A stretch of 15,737 bases of DNA from Deltaproteobacteria bacterium (GCA_019307665.1 JAFDJC010000035.1:1-15737), one strand, 5' to 3'. Counted from the stretch's first letter, positions 1 to 7,655 are shown. Notes: a model not told the origin generated them from the sequence alone. Numbers and translations: made by a program.

Positions 1-5
1 AAAAA

Positions 6-1088
6 ATGAAACAAAAAAAAATACTCGTAACAGGAGGCGCCGGTTTTATAGGTTCGAATTTTATTAGGAATGCCCTTGAAAAAAAACCTCTATGGCGGAT
101 TGTTAATCTCGATGCACTTACCTATGCCGGGAACCCTGCCAATGTTAAGGGCCTTCCAACAGAACAGTCGGAAAGATACAGATTTATTCATGGAGATATT
201 AGAGACAAAAATCTGGTAAAAGATCTTTTCGAGAAAGAGAAATTTGCCGGAGTCTTTCACTTTGCTGCTGAATCTCATGTCGACCGTTCAATACTTGGGC
301 CTGGTGCTTTTATTGAAACAAATATTAATGGCACTTTCACCCTTCTTGAAGCCTGCCTTAAATACTGGACTGAAAGTGACAGGCCGGATGAATCGGATGA
401 ATTCAGATTTATTCATGTTTCAACCGATGAGGTATACGGAAGCCTGGGGCCCGAGGGTTATTTTACTGAAAAAACGCCATATGATCCTTCAAGTCCGTAT
501 TCTGCGTCTAAAGCTTCTTCCGACCATCTTGTAAAAGCATATTTTAGAACTTTTGGATTGCCCGCAGTGGTGACAAACTGCTCAAACAACTACGGACCTT
601 TTCAGTTTCCTGAAAAATTGATGCCATTGATAATTCTGAACATCCTTGAAAAAAAAGAACTCCCGGTATATGGAGATGGTAAAAATGTAAGGGACTGGCT
701 TTACGTTATGGATCATTGTGATGCGCTATTAAAGGTTTTTGAAAAAGGGACATTGGGTGAAACATATAACATAGGCGGAGGCGCTGAGTATCAAAATATC
801 GAAATAGTTCAAATGCTCTGTGAAAGACTTGATGAAAGACTTGAAAGGACCGGAACCGATTCCAGTTTTCGCCTGGTCAAATTTGTAAAAGACAGACCAG
901 GCCATGACCGGCGCTATGCAATCGATGCATCAAAAATCAAGAATGAACTTGGATGGGAACCAGCCTATGAATTTAAAGAAGCCATCAGGAAAACGATTGA
1001 TTGGTATATGAATAATATGGAATGGGTTGATTCAGTTCGTAGCGGTGAATACCGCAGTTGGATTAGCAATAACTATGAAATTCGATAA
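6..1088 (+). CDS. rfbB: dTDP-glucose 4,6-dehydratase
   Basis: Converts dTDP-D-glucose to dTDP-4-keto-6-deoxy-D-glucose, the second step of dTDP-L-rhamnose synthesis, in the cytoplasm. The protein is 360 aa, the usual length for RmlB. It is an extended short-chain dehydrogenase with the NAD-binding loop GGAGFIG at residues 10-16. It also carries the family's catalytic TDE triplet at 140-142 (in STDEVYG) and the YxxxK pair Y165/K169 (in YSASK). The sugar-nucleotide region NNYGPFQFPEKL is also present. The ATG lies only five bases into the window, so the ribosome binding site and promoter cannot be seen. It is followed after 108 bp by rfbA, with two hairpin repeats in the gap, so co-transcription with rfbA is likely but the spacing is unusual for a tight operon. 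The call is secure; a close homologue acting on another dTDP-hexose pathway is excluded by the adjacent rfbA, rfbC and rfbD. Confidence 0.97.
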   Translation: MKQKKILVTGGAGFIGSNFIRNALEKKPLWRIVNLDALTYAGNPANVKGLPTEQSERYRFIHGDIRDKNLVKDLFEKEKFAGVFHFAAESHVDRSILGPGAFIETNINGTFTLLEACLKYWTESDRPDESDEFRFIHVSTDEVYGSLGPEGYFTEKTPYDPSSPYSASKASSDHLVKAYFRTFGLPAVVTNCSNNYGPFQFPEKLMPLIILNILEKKELPVYGDGKNVRDWLYVMDHCDALLKVFEKGTLGETYNIGGGAEYQNIEIVQMLCERLDERLERTGTDSSFRLVKFVKDRPGHDRRYAIDASKIKNELGWEPAYEFKEAIRKTIDWYMNNMEWVDSVRSGEYRSWISNNYEIR

Positions 1089-1111
1089 TTTATAAGGCTG
1101 CTGATGTTATA

Positions 1112-1135
1112 GGGGCAGGCTCCAGTGCCTGCCCT
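1112..1135. repeat. REP-like hairpin 1 between rfbB and rfbA
   Basis: The arms GGGCAGGC (1113-1120) and GCCTGCCC (1127-1134) are perfectly complementary across the 6-nt loop TCCAGT. There is no following T-run, so it does not look like an intrinsic terminator. It faces a second, related hairpin 25 bp downstream, an arrangement like a paired REP element (REPIN). Its mobile-repeat nature is inferred from form; genome copy number is not visible here. Confidence 0.7.
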
Positions 1136-1159
1136 GATTATTGTGAACGCAATTATATA

Positions 1160-1181
1160 GGGCAACCACAGAGGGTTGCCC
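1160..1181. repeat. REP-like hairpin 2 between rfbB and rfbA
   Basis: The arms GGGCAACC (1160-1167) and GGTTGCCC (1174-1181) pair perfectly across the loop ACAGAG. Read on the minus strand, it starts GTAGGGGCAACC, echoing the TAGGGGCAGG start of hairpin 1 read on the plus strand. The two units therefore look like inverted members of one repeat type. It ends only 15 bp before the rfbA start codon and may shape the rfbA leader. Confidence 0.7.
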
Positions 1182-1185
1182 CTAC

Positions 1186-1190
1186 GAGGA
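1186..1190 (+). promoter_or_regulatory. rfbA ribosome binding site
   Basis: GAGGA lies 6 nt before the ATG at 1197 and decides the start of rfbA. The longer reading frame from a TTG at 1176 would begin inside the hairpin arm GGTTGCCC and has no Shine-Dalgarno sequence. Confidence 0.75.
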
Positions 1191-1196
1191 TATAAT

Positions 1197-2084
1197 ATGA
1201 GCAAAAAAGGCATTATTCTTGCGGGAGGTTCAGGAACCAGACTTTACCCGATCACCAGAGTCGTCAGTAAACAACTGCTTCCCGTTTATGATAAACCCAT
1301 GATTTACTATCCTCTTTCAATCCTTATGCTTGCCGGAATCAAAGATATACTGATCATTTCCACTCCGGATGATTTACCTCTTTATGAAAAATTGTTAAGC
1401 GATGGTTCCCAGTGGGGTATTTCTTTCAGCTATGCTCTTCAGCCTCGTCCCGATGGTCTTGCCCAGGCATTTACCATCGGCAGGAAATTTATCGGCAAAG
1501 ATAATGTTTGTCTTATACTTGGGGACAATATTTTTTACGGCCATGGATTGCCGGAGAAGCTTTCAAAAGCATCATTGCGCGAAAAAGGCGCTATTGTTTT
1601 CGGATACTGGGTAAAGGATCCAAAACGCTATGGTGTCGTCAGTTTCAATAAAAACGGGCAGGCTGAAAACATAGAGGAAAAACCGGAAAAACCCCGATCA
1701 AACTGGGCTGTCACAGGACTCTATTTTTATGACAACCAGGTAGTTGACATTGCAAAAAACCTTAAGCCTTCAGCCAGAGGTGAGCTGGAAATTACCGATG
1801 TAAATCGAATATACCTGGAAGCTAAAGAACTGTTTGTGGAAAAACTGGGACGGGGAATCGCATGGCTTGACACCGGTACCCATGAAAGCCTTATGCAGGC
1901 ATCAAGTTTCATTGAAGCAATTGAACAAAGACAGGGGCTTAAAGTGTCATGTATCGAAGAGATTGCATACACAATGGGATATATCGATGCTGCACAGGTT
2001 GAAAAGCTGGCTCAAGCTCTCATGAAAAACGGTTTTGGTCCATATTTATTGGATATGTTGAAATATGATGAACGAAAGGGATAA
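1197..2084 (+). CDS. rfbA: Glucose-1-phosphate thymidylyltransferase
   Basis: Makes dTDP-glucose from dTTP and glucose-1-phosphate, the first and feedback-regulated step of the rhamnose pathway. The protein is 295 aa, as expected for RmlA. The nucleotidyltransferase signature GGSGTRLYP is at residues 10-18, followed by KQLLPVYDKPMIYYPLS at 25-41. The metal-binding Asp is D110 in LILGDNIFYG, and WLDTGTHESL lies in the C-terminal half. The start was moved from the in-frame TTG at 1176 to the ATG at 1197, which gives the standard N-terminus MSKKGIILAGG and has GAGGA at the right distance. The stop codon is immediately followed by the rfbC ATG, so translation of the two is probably coupled. It is not GalU-type: length and motifs match RmlA. 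Confidence 0.97.
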   Translation: MSKKGIILAGGSGTRLYPITRVVSKQLLPVYDKPMIYYPLSILMLAGIKDILIISTPDDLPLYEKLLSDGSQWGISFSYALQPRPDGLAQAFTIGRKFIGKDNVCLILGDNIFYGHGLPEKLSKASLREKGAIVFGYWVKDPKRYGVVSFNKNGQAENIEEKPEKPRSNWAVTGLYFYDNQVVDIAKNLKPSARGELEITDVNRIYLEAKELFVEKLGRGIAWLDTGTHESLMQASSFIEAIEQRQGLKVSCIEEIAYTMGYIDAAQVEKLAQALMKNGFGPYLLDMLKYDERKG

Positions 2085-2648
2085 ATGAAAGTTTTTAGTA
2101 CGGCATTGGATGGTGTTTTAATCATAGAACCATCTGTTTTTCCAGACAACCGCGGCTTTTTTATGGAAACCTATAACAGGGATAGATATAAAGCCGAAGG
2201 CATTGAGACAGATTTTGTGCAGGACAATTTTTCATATTCTGTGCAGGGGACACTCAGGGGGCTTCATTATCAGTTTCCTCATTCTCAGGCAAAGCTTGTG
2301 CAGGTACTGGACGGGGCAATTTTTGATGTTGCCGTGGACATCAGACGCGGTTCATCAACTTTCGGGCAATGGACAGGTGCTCAACTGAGCGGAGAGAATA
2401 AACGCCAGTTTTTAATACCTGAAGGCTTTGCTCATGGTTTTGCAGTGCTTAGCAAAACAGCAATGTTTACTTACAAGTGCAGTGATTTTTACTCTCCTGA
2501 ATGCGAAAAAGGAGTGATATGGAATGATCCTGATATCGGAATCGAGTGGCCGGTAACACAACCGATCCTTTCTGACCGTGACAAAAAGTTGTTATTTTTA
2601 AAAAATATTGATCAGGAATACTTACCAATAGTTGAAGGTCCAAAGTGA
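2085..2648 (+). CDS. rfbC: dTDP-4-dehydrorhamnose 3,5-epimerase
   Basis: Epimerises C3 and C5 of dTDP-4-keto-6-deoxyglucose to give dTDP-4-keto-L-rhamnose. The protein is 187 aa, a single cupin of normal RmlC length. The catalytic His sits in TLRGLHYQ (H61). The conserved block YKCSDFYSPE (130-139) carries the catalytic Tyr region, and WNDPDIGIEWP (146-156) and LSDRD (162-166) close the active site, where the Asp partnering the His is found in this family. The ATG directly abuts the rfbA stop, with the purine stretch GAAAGGG inside the rfbA end serving as ribosome binding site. The stop overlaps the GTG start of rfbD. The full set of catalytic residues argues for a functional 3,5-epimerase rather than a 3-only epimerase or a ketoisomerase. 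Confidence 0.96.
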   Translation: MKVFSTALDGVLIIEPSVFPDNRGFFMETYNRDRYKAEGIETDFVQDNFSYSVQGTLRGLHYQFPHSQAKLVQVLDGAIFDVAVDIRRGSSTFGQWTGAQLSGENKRQFLIPEGFAHGFAVLSKTAMFTYKCSDFYSPECEKGVIWNDPDIGIEWPVTQPILSDRDKKLLFLKNIDQEYLPIVEGPK

Positions 2649-3538
2649 AAGTAATAGTTACAGGTTGCAATGGACAGGTTGGTAAGGAGCTTTGTAAAAA
2701 AAGCAAAGAATATGACCTGGAGATAATTTCACTTGACCTGCCCGACTTTGATATAACTGATATGGAAGCTGTAGATGAAATAATTTCCAAAAGCAATATT
2801 TCTGCTGTTATTAATGCTGCAGCTTATACTGCTGTTGATAAAGCTGAATCAGAGCCCGATATTGCATTCAATGTTAATCAAAAAGGGCCTGCATATCTTG
2901 CGGCATCATGCCGAAAACAAAAAATACCGCTCATTCATATCTCAACCGATTATGTTTTTGACGGTTCGAAAATTGATGCATATATTGAAACAGACCCTGT
3001 TTCACCGGTCGGGGTTTACGGAAAAAGTAAAGCAGCAGGGGAGGCGGATGTAAGAAAAATATTGGCGGAACACGTCATTCTACGTACAGCCTGGCTTTGC
3101 AGCGAGCACGGAAACAATTTTGTTAAAACTATGATTAGACTGGGGCAGGAAAGAAATGAGATCGGAGTTGTCGCAGACCAGTATGGATGTCCGACATTTG
3201 CTAATGACATAGCTGAAGCGCTACTTGATATTGTTGGTAAGATCGCTATAAAAAATGATATCGCCTGGGGCACTTACCATTATTGCGGAAAAGGTGTTAC
3301 AACATGGTATGGATTCGCAAAAGAGATCCTGGAATTGGCAGGCGAATATACAGGCTTGAAGGTTCGGAATATTGTTCCGCTTACCACCAAAGAATATCCT
3401 ACACCTGCGAAAAGACCGGCAAATTCAGCACTGGACTGTACTTTGCTTAAAAACAATTTTAATATTTTCCCTAAACCCTGGCAAAATAGCCTTGATGATC
3501 TTGTAAAACGTCTTTTTGATTATTCAGCAGATGAATAG
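2645..3538 (+). CDS. rfbD: dTDP-4-dehydrorhamnose reductase
   Basis: Reduces dTDP-4-keto-L-rhamnose to dTDP-L-rhamnose with NAD(P)H, completing the pathway. The protein is 297 aa and belongs to the RmlD substrate-binding family. The Rossmann loop GCNGQVG is at 7-13, AAAYTAVDKAE at 58-68, STDYVFDG at 100-107, and the catalytic pair is Y125/K129 in VYGKSKAAGE. The start is a GTG in the four-base overlap GTGA with the rfbC stop, a normal sign of translational coupling. Its last 19 bp are also the antisense 3' end of a small cysteine-rich ORF on the minus strand (3520-3696). No terminator hairpin is visible after the stop. Confidence 0.96.
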   Translation: MKVIVTGCNGQVGKELCKKSKEYDLEIISLDLPDFDITDMEAVDEIISKSNISAVINAAAYTAVDKAESEPDIAFNVNQKGPAYLAASCRKQKIPLIHISTDYVFDGSKIDAYIETDPVSPVGVYGKSKAAGEADVRKILAEHVILRTAWLCSEHGNNFVKTMIRLGQERNEIGVVADQYGCPTFANDIAEALLDIVGKIAIKNDIAWGTYHYCGKGVTTWYGFAKEILELAGEYTGLKVRNIVPLTTKEYPTPAKRPANSALDCTLLKNNFNIFPKPWQNSLDDLVKRLFDYSADE

Positions 3539-3696
3539 CAGCAGGATATACCACGTGCAAGGATAGTTTGAATTTTATCCAAAACAGGGCATTCGTCAAT
3601 ACACTCTGGAAACTTTTCTCTTGTATTGCATTCTCTGCAAGGGCTTTTAATAAAATAACCTATCTCAAAATCAAACTTATCTCTTCTAACCGTCAT
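3520..3696 (-). CDS. Small cysteine-rich protein (58 aa), possible metal-binding
   Basis: A 58-aa minus-strand frame that begins MTVRRDKFDFEIGYFIKSP. It contains SPCREC (Cys 20 and 23), REKFPECIDECP (Cys 32 and 36), DKIQTILARGIS and a final Cys pair (52, 53). The CxxC followed by CxxxC is typical of a small zinc- or iron-binding knuckle, but the ligand is inferred. The composition is protein-like, with an amphipathic KIQTIL helix and non-random cysteine spacing. I recall similar short proteins with CxxC and KFPxC motifs in Desulfobacterota, without a known function. An AGAAGG sequence lies 10 nt before the ATG, a weak but usable ribosome binding site. Its stop lies inside rfbD, giving a 19-bp convergent overlap. 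It may be autonomous and transcribed from the AT-rich gap 3700-3931. Confidence 0.72.
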   Translation of the reverse strand: MTVRRDKFDFEIGYFIKSPCRECNTREKFPECIDECPVLDKIQTILARGISCCYSSAE

Positions 3697-3822
3697 TTCA
3701 AATTCTACCTTCTAACTTATTCTTGTATTTTCCTTACTCTCCTGTAAATCTATAAAATATCACATCGGTTTTTCCATAACAAGAAAAATTGCCGGAAAAA
3801 TTAGCAGATAGATTTTCAAGAC

Positions 3823-3851
3823 TTGACACCTTGGGAGTGAAAACTTAAATT
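3823..3851 (+). promoter_or_regulatory. Candidate sigma70-type promoter for DUF2760-Hsp70
   Basis: A perfect -35 hexamer TTGACA (3823-3828) is followed, after 17 nt, by TAAATT (3846-3851), which matches 4 of 6 positions of the -10 consensus. It lies about 80 bp before the DUF2760 start. I see no sigma32-type CTTGAA...CCCCAT arrangement, so nothing suggests classical heat-shock control of the downstream Hsp70. Confidence 0.4.
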
Positions 3852-3862
3852 TTATTTTTATC

Positions 3863-3898
3863 TTTGACTAAAATTTGGCAGTCTCGTACAAAGTCAAA
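3863..3898. promoter_or_regulatory. Inverted repeat TTTGACT...AGTCAAA, possible operator
   Basis: Perfect 7-bp arms at 3863-3869 and 3892-3898 are separated by 22 nt. They lie between the candidate promoter and the DUF2760 start. The centre-to-centre distance of 29 bp is close to three helical turns, so a dimeric regulator could bind. An AT-rich chance match is possible. Confidence 0.3.
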
Positions 3899-3931
3899 TA
3901 TATTTAAATAACCAAACAAGGAATATTAATC

Positions 3932-4678
3932 ATGGATATCATTAAACCATATTCGCGCCAGTCTTTTCTTATAATAATATTCATTATGGGTTTGCTGTTT
4001 ATGATCACGGTTGTCGCTTTTTATTTTGGCATTGATCTTATTTTTTCAAATATCACAATTACAGGAAAGATCAATGAAGGTGTTAAGCATATGGTCGATA
4101 AAATAAATCATTTTGCTTTACTACAACAGAATCTCAGAACATATTTTGTGCCGGTTTCCGCTATTTTGTTTTTTTCAACCGGATTTGTTTTATGGCTTAT
4201 TCTAAAGCTGTTACTGTCTAAAACCTTGATGAATAAGGCAGATTTTGAAAAAAAAGAAGCTGAAATTGTAACAGATCCGGAAAAGAAGAAAAATAATGAC
4301 CGTAGATATTTTCTGCATCTTTTATCTGTTTTACAGCGTGAAGGTCGTCTTGTGGATTTTTTCTCCGAAAACCTGGAACTGTATAACGATGCGCAGATTG
4401 GAGCAGCTGTACGCAGTATCCATGAGTCTTGTAACAAGACAATGAAAAAATATCTGAACCTGCTTGCAGTCATAGATAAAAACGAAGGGGAAGAAGTTAT
4501 TGTTGAACCGGGCTTTAATCCGAACGCGATAAAGTTGACCGGGAATGTTACCGGCGAACCGCCGTTTAACGGGATACTGCGTCACAGGGGATGGAAAGCG
4601 TCTAAATCCGATTTGCCGGTTCTTTCCGATACTAAAGATTCGACGGTGATTGCTCCGGCTGAGGTTGAGATTGAATAA
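3932..4678 (+). CDS. DUF2760 family membrane protein
   Basis: Function unknown. The protein is 248 aa with two predicted membrane segments, about residues 11-34 (LIIIFIMGLLFMITVVAFYF) and 72-96 (FVPVSAILFFSTGFVLWLIL). A charged linker with KKEAEI and PEKKKNNDRR follows, then the conserved DUF2760 domain from about 123 to the end. Family hallmarks seen are LLSVLQREGRLVDFF, YNDAQIGAAVRSIH, GFNPNAIKLTGN, PPFNGILRHRGW and the terminal APAEVEIE. The start has AAGGAA 8 nt upstream. The Hsp70-like gene follows 118 bp later on the same strand. This family is typically found next to divergent Hsp70 genes, so the two probably act together, perhaps with DUF2760 tethering or regulating the chaperone at the membrane. 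That role is inference. Confidence 0.85.
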   Translation: MDIIKPYSRQSFLIIIFIMGLLFMITVVAFYFGIDLIFSNITITGKINEGVKHMVDKINHFALLQQNLRTYFVPVSAILFFSTGFVLWLILKLLLSKTLMNKADFEKKEAEIVTDPEKKKNNDRRYFLHLLSVLQREGRLVDFFSENLELYNDAQIGAAVRSIHESCNKTMKKYLNLLAVIDKNEGEEVIVEPGFNPNAIKLTGNVTGEPPFNGILRHRGWKASKSDLPVLSDTKDSTVIAPAEVEIE

Positions 4679-4683
4679 ACAAC

Positions 4684-4713
4684 AGGGTGCAGTTGTCAGG
4701 GTGTAGGGTGCAG
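4684..4713 (+). repeat. Short direct repeat AGGGTGCAG
   Basis: AGGGTGCAG occurs at 4684-4692 and 4705-4713 (21-bp period), with a partial CAGGGTG between them at 4697-4703. It is a small tandem-like microrepeat between the DUF2760 and Hsp70 genes. No function is evident. Confidence 0.5.
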
Positions 4714-4747
4714 GAAAAGATTAAGCCCGGGCAGGAGCCGATTCAAC

Positions 4748-4787
4748 GGGCAACACCGGCAACTCGTGCCGGTACCCGAAGGGCAAG
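4748..4787 (+). repeat. Palindromic repeat, copy A, upstream of Hsp70
   Basis: The unit starts GGGCAACACCGGCAACTCG and ends with GAAGGGCAAG. The arms ACCGGCA (4755-4761) and TGCCGGT (4767-4773) are perfect, and an outer GGG/CCC pair flanks them. The same unit, same orientation, recurs at 7656-7695 after the Hsp70 gene. Copy A has lost one T of the loop-side TTGCC and has A in place of G in the closing GTGCCC. Its purine tail lies immediately before the Hsp70 TTG start and appears to supply the leader of that gene. Confidence 0.85.
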
Positions 4788-4796
4788 AGAAAAAAT

Positions 4797-7595
4797 TTGG
4801 AACACGATGGGCAACGATATGTAATTGGAATCGATCTCGGCACGACAAATTCAGCTGTATCTTATGCAGACCTTCAGCCTGGTCTTCAGTCCGGCAAAGA
4901 AAAACCTGATATAAAAATCTTTAATGTGCCTCAGCTTACAGGACCGGGAGAGTTTTCAAGGCTACCGGTTTTGCCTTCGTTTCTCTATATTCCAGGGAAA
5001 TATGATATATCGGAATCAGCAATTTCCATTCCCTGGAAAACAGAGAGCGATAATTTTTCAGGCGTCTTTGCAAGGGATCATGGTTCAAAGGTTCCTGCGA
5101 GGCTTGTTTCTTCAGCCAAGAGCTGGCTGTGCCATTCACATGTTGACAGAAAGTCTAGAATTCTTCCTTGGGGAGCGGGTGATGATGTTTACAAAGTGTC
5201 TCCTGTGGAAGCTGTTAGCGAGTACCTGAAACATATCCGAAAGGCATGGAATTCATTCCAGGAAGATGATGAGGATTTGTTTCTTGAAAACCAGCTTGTC
5301 GTCATCACCGTTCCTGCTTCTTTTGATGAAGTCGCCCGCGACCTAACCGTGGAAGCGGCATATTCAGCGGGGCTTAAAAACATCACTCTTCTTGAGGAGC
5401 CGCTTGCCGCTTTTTACAGCTGGCTTATCCGGCACGAAAAAAAGTGGCATGAGCATGTAAAGCCGGGAGAACTTATCCTGGTCTGTGACGTGGGTGGCGG
5501 AACAACCGATTTTACACTTATTTCATTAAGGGATGTTGATGGAAGTCCTCGTTTTGAAAGAATTGCCGTAGGAGACCATCTGATTCTCGGCGGGGATAAT
5601 ATCGACCTGGCCCTTGCAAGAAAGATTGAAAACAAAGCCGGGAAGAACAGGCTTGCCCTGAACAAGGACAGGTGGAAAAATCTTTGCCACCAGTGCCGGC
5701 AGATCAAGGAAAATATTCTCGACAACAAAAGTGATTCGGAAAAAATCGTTATGATGGGCGATGGGCGCAGCCTGATTGCAGGAACTATCTCAGCCGAGTT
5801 AAGACGACAGGAACTTGAAGAAACGTTACTCGATGATTTTTTCCCCCTTGTCGATGCGTTAACTAACATGCACGAGGCAACTGATGATGGTATAACCGAG
5901 TTCGGCCTTCCTTTTGAACAGGAAACCGCTATTACAAAACATATGGGTTGGTTTCTGGAAAATCACCGAAAAGATGTAGAAAAAATTTTAAATAAAGAGC
6001 CGCTTCCTGATTTGATCATGTTTAACGGAGGATCGCTAAAATCAGATATCATTCAAAATAGAATAAGGAAGGCGGTAGGCCACTGGTTTAGTATCAAAGA
6101 TGATGATTTGCCGAGAATTCTTGAGAACCCGGAACCTGACCTTGCTGTGGCGCTAGGCGCTTCATATTACGGTCTTGTTAAGACAGGAATAGGAGTACGT
6201 GTAGGAAGCGGAAGTCCGCGAAGTTATTATCTTGGAATTTTGAAAAAGGGAGAAAACGACAGAAGCAGAAAGGCGCATGAGGCGGGCAAAGCGATCTGTC
6301 TTGTGGAAAGAGGGTTAGATGAGGGTTCGTCCATTGAACTTGAGGACAAACGATTTGAAGTTCTTGCAAATCAGCCTGTAAGTTTTGACCTTCATAGTTC
6401 AACTTTTCGTTCAGGAGACAGGTGTGGAGATTTGGTGGAAATTGATGATACTTTCACGCCTCTCCCACCCATCAGAACTGTGATTACTTTTGGTAAAAAA
6501 GAGAAAAAAACCAGTGTGCCCATAAAAATAGAGGCTGAATATACTGAAATGGGATGTATTTCTCTTTGGTGCCGTTCTCTTGTAAGTAATCACAGGTGGC
6601 AGCTTCAGTTTCAACTTCGTGAAGCGGAAGGCAAATCCGATGTTCGTGAAACAGAAGTTTTTGATACGACAGTTGTCGGAAGCGCATGCGTTGAGATAAA
6701 AAATGCATTTAAAAGTAAAACCGACAAACAGCCGCTTGCCGGCCTGGTAAAATCATTATCGGAAAGAATCCAAAGACCAAGGGAAAAATGGCCCATTTCT
6801 TTTATTCGAAGCCTTTCTGATGAGCTGATCAGGAATATAGACATGCGAAAAATATCCCCTGAACATGAAATACGATGGTTGAATCTTACTGGTTACACGT
6901 TGCGGCCTGGGTTTGGAGACAGTCTGGATCCTCAAAGAATAAAATCATTATGGAAAATATATTCAAAGGGGCAGGTGCATAAGAACAATGTACAGGTTGC
7001 GTCCGAGTGGTGGATCATTTGGCGTAGAATAGCTGGAGGATTGAAATCAGGCCAACAACGGCAGTTTATTCAAGATCTTTCTCCGCTGATCATGCCGAAA
7101 AAAGTAAAATCCGTAAAGCTGCCGCCCCAGGAAATTATTGAAGTCTGGATGGCTGTTGCCAACATGGAAAAACTTCTTGTGAAAGATAAAGTTAAACTTG
7201 GCAGGACATTGCTTGCAGGGCTTAAACCCAAGAAAACAACACCGCAACTATTTTGGGCCATGTCGCGAATTGGTGCACGTGAGTTGCTCTATGGTTCTGC
7301 TGACCGTGTTATACCTCCTGAAGAAGCCAAGTCATGGATTGATAGCATATTGGAGCAGAATTGGAACAATCATAAACCCGTTGGGAAAGCTCTCATACAA
7401 ATTGCTCGTAAAACGGGTGATCGTGTGAGGGACCTTGAGCCGGCTGTAGTAGATAAAATAATAGAGTGGCTTTCTCGGAATAATATGCTGAATGATACTG
7501 CAAGATGTTTAACGCAGGTGGTTCCCATGGCAGGCGATGAAGAAACAGAGGTTTTTGGTGAGGCGTTACCCTCAGGTTTTGTTTTACATGATTGA
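4797..7595 (+). CDS. Divergent Hsp70 family chaperone with DUF3731-type C-terminus
   Basis: An ATPase of the Hsp70/actin fold, probably a cytoplasmic or membrane-associated chaperone of unknown client. The 932 aa are far longer than DnaK (about 640). Phosphate loop 1 is GIDLGTTNSAVSY (11-23). ITVPASFDEVARDLTVEAA starts near 170, followed by LLEEPLAAFYSW. Phosphate loop 2 is VGGGTTDF (near 231-238), and the adenosine motif IMFNGGS lies near 407. The C-terminal third contains WWIIWRRIAGGL and resembles the DUF3731 region of long Hsp70-like proteins. There is no acidic EEVD-like tail. The start is a TTG: no in-frame ATG exists before the conserved GIDLG, and AAGAG lies 7 nt upstream. It follows DUF2760, its habitual neighbour, with a repeat in the leader. 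It is not DnaK, and no DnaJ or GrpE is nearby. Confidence 0.9.
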   Translation: MEHDGQRYVIGIDLGTTNSAVSYADLQPGLQSGKEKPDIKIFNVPQLTGPGEFSRLPVLPSFLYIPGKYDISESAISIPWKTESDNFSGVFARDHGSKVPARLVSSAKSWLCHSHVDRKSRILPWGAGDDVYKVSPVEAVSEYLKHIRKAWNSFQEDDEDLFLENQLVVITVPASFDEVARDLTVEAAYSAGLKNITLLEEPLAAFYSWLIRHEKKWHEHVKPGELILVCDVGGGTTDFTLISLRDVDGSPRFERIAVGDHLILGGDNIDLALARKIENKAGKNRLALNKDRWKNLCHQCRQIKENILDNKSDSEKIVMMGDGRSLIAGTISAELRRQELEETLLDDFFPLVDALTNMHEATDDGITEFGLPFEQETAITKHMGWFLENHRKDVEKILNKEPLPDLIMFNGGSLKSDIIQNRIRKAVGHWFSIKDDDLPRILENPEPDLAVALGASYYGLVKTGIGVRVGSGSPRSYYLGILKKGENDRSRKAHEAGKAICLVERGLDEGSSIELEDKRFEVLANQPVSFDLHSSTFRSGDRCGDLVEIDDTFTPLPPIRTVITFGKKEKKTSVPIKIEAEYTEMGCISLWCRSLVSNHRWQLQFQLREAEGKSDVRETEVFDTTVVGSACVEIKNAFKSKTDKQPLAGLVKSLSERIQRPREKWPISFIRSLSDELIRNIDMRKISPEHEIRWLNLTGYTLRPGFGDSLDPQRIKSLWKIYSKGQVHKNNVQVASEWWIIWRRIAGGLKSGQQRQFIQDLSPLIMPKKVKSVKLPPQEIIEVWMAVANMEKLLVKDKVKLGRTLLAGLKPKKTTPQLFWAMSRIGARELLYGSADRVIPPEEAKSWIDSILEQNWNNHKPVGKALIQIARKTGDRVRDLEPAVVDKIIEWLSRNNMLNDTARCLTQVVPMAGDEETEVFGEALPSGFVLHD

Positions 7596-7655
7596 TGGCT
7601 TCGTATAGCTCTTGTCATAATAGCGTTCTGTTTCAATGTAATGTATTTATAATTT

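Larger units (their letters stand above)
3697..3931. other. AT-rich divergent intergenic region
   Basis: This 235-bp gap between the minus-strand cysteine-rich ORF and the plus-strand DUF2760 gene is the divergent promoter region for both. It is very AT-rich and has no further protein-like frame. A candidate promoter and a 7-bp inverted repeat within it are listed separately. AAGGAA at 3918-3923 is the ribosome binding site of the DUF2760 gene. Confidence 0.6.

Noticed and set aside
1176..1196. Seven-codon N-terminal extension of rfbA from a TTG start
   Set aside because: The TTG lies inside the second hairpin arm and has no ribosome binding site, whereas the ATG at 1197 has GAGGA at 6 nt and gives the standard RmlA N-terminus.
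2467..2796. 109-aa minus-strand open frame across the rfbC/rfbD junction
   Set aside because: It is fully covered by two certain genes and has a shadow-like Ser/Leu-rich composition.
5414..5869. 151-aa minus-strand open frame inside the Hsp70 gene
   Set aside because: It is Ser/Arg-rich shadow sequence opposite conserved ATPase motifs, with no family resemblance.
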